This document shows positions 4,894 to 5,074 of a stretch of 5,074 bases of DNA, one piece after another. The stretch spans positions 1 to 5,074 of the forward strand of contig JAPLLQ010000079.1 of assembly GCA_026387485.1 (NCBI GenBank), in the 5' to 3' direction. The position numbers were made by a program, and so were the translations under genes. How positions within the stretch are numbered: the first letter of the stretch is position 1; every line of letters begins with the position of its first letter. The notes below the pieces were generated by a model that had not been told where the DNA came from, did not search any database, and saw only the letters and a program-made list of their open reading frames with translations. This stretch comes from Candidatus Omnitrophota bacterium. GTDB lineage: Bacteria; Omnitrophota; Gorgyraeia; Gygaellales; Profunditerraquicolaceae.

Positions 4894-5074
4894 ATTTTTG
4901 AAGTAATTTTGCGACTTTAGTTAATAATATATCCGGGTCAAAAGGTTTTGCTAAGTAATCATCTGCCTTGGATTCCTTAAATCTGTGCTCTAGCTCAGCA
5001 ACGCTAGCGGTAAAAAGAATCACCGGTATCTGGCCTAATGCGCTGTCTGACTTAATTCTCCTTGAGACTTCATC
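4892..5074 (-). CDS. Response regulator receiver domain, C-terminal part (cut by the window edge)
   Basis: The last 60 codons of a gene that continues to the right of the window, ending in TAA. The translation holds the second half of a receiver domain. IPVILFTAS carries the switch Thr, and ADDYLAKPFDPDILL carries the conserved Lys and its cis-Pro, followed by the final helix and a stop (LLQK). The protein ends directly after the receiver fold, so either it is another single-domain regulator or the receiver is its C-terminal domain. The phosphoacceptor Asp lies outside the window. Unlike its neighbour, it keeps the standard Lys-Pro pair. It is transcribed together with the complete receiver gene downstream. 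Confidence 0.9.
   Translation of the reverse strand, partial: DEVSRRIKSDSALGQIPVILFTASVAELEHRFKESKADDYLAKPFDPDILLTKVAKLLQK

Overview
This is a bacterial window in which every recognisable gene lies on the minus strand and reads from right to left. Genes are tightly packed, with gaps of 1 to about 50 bases. Several start codons are preceded by AGGAG-type ribosome binding sites. Base composition is moderately AT-rich. Single-domain response regulators together with an ECF sigma / zinc-finger / CHAT-TPR cassette suggest an uncultured Gram-negative-type lineage. Omnitrophota or a related group is my guess; nothing in the sequence proves it.

Layout in transcription order. At the right edge is the 3' end of a response regulator receiver domain (4892-5074), followed by a complete stand-alone receiver protein (4489-4878) and a hotdog-fold acyl-CoA thioesterase (4104-4487). 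Next comes a small two-helix membrane protein with a TTG start (3868-4077). Then follow an ECF-like sigma factor (3244-3837), a zinc-finger (zf-HC2-like) putative anti-sigma protein (2488-3192) and a 720-residue CHAT protease-transmembrane-TPR protein (319-2481).

The last three genes form the most interesting unit. I read them as a regulated-proteolysis signalling cassette. A membrane-anchored caspase-like CHAT protease carries its TPR array on the other side of the membrane from the protease. It is encoded 6 bases after a soluble zinc-finger protein that could hold the sigma factor inactive. Proteolysis of the zinc-finger protein by CHAT is a hypothesis, not something the sequence shows. The 3' end of the CHAT gene carries a perfect 37-bp tandem duplication that shifts the frame and replaces the last 13 codons of the presumed ancestral tail with 7 others.

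The left 300 bases hold no protein gene but are rich in signals. They contain a near-consensus sigma-70 promoter (TTGACA, 17 bp, TGT-TATACT), a leader with repeated TTGACA hexamers and an inverted repeat, and a well-conserved cyclic-di-GMP-I (GEMM-I) riboswitch. The riboswitch is followed by a terminator hairpin whose U-tract runs into the window edge. The riboswitch therefore controls a gene that lies just outside the window to the left.
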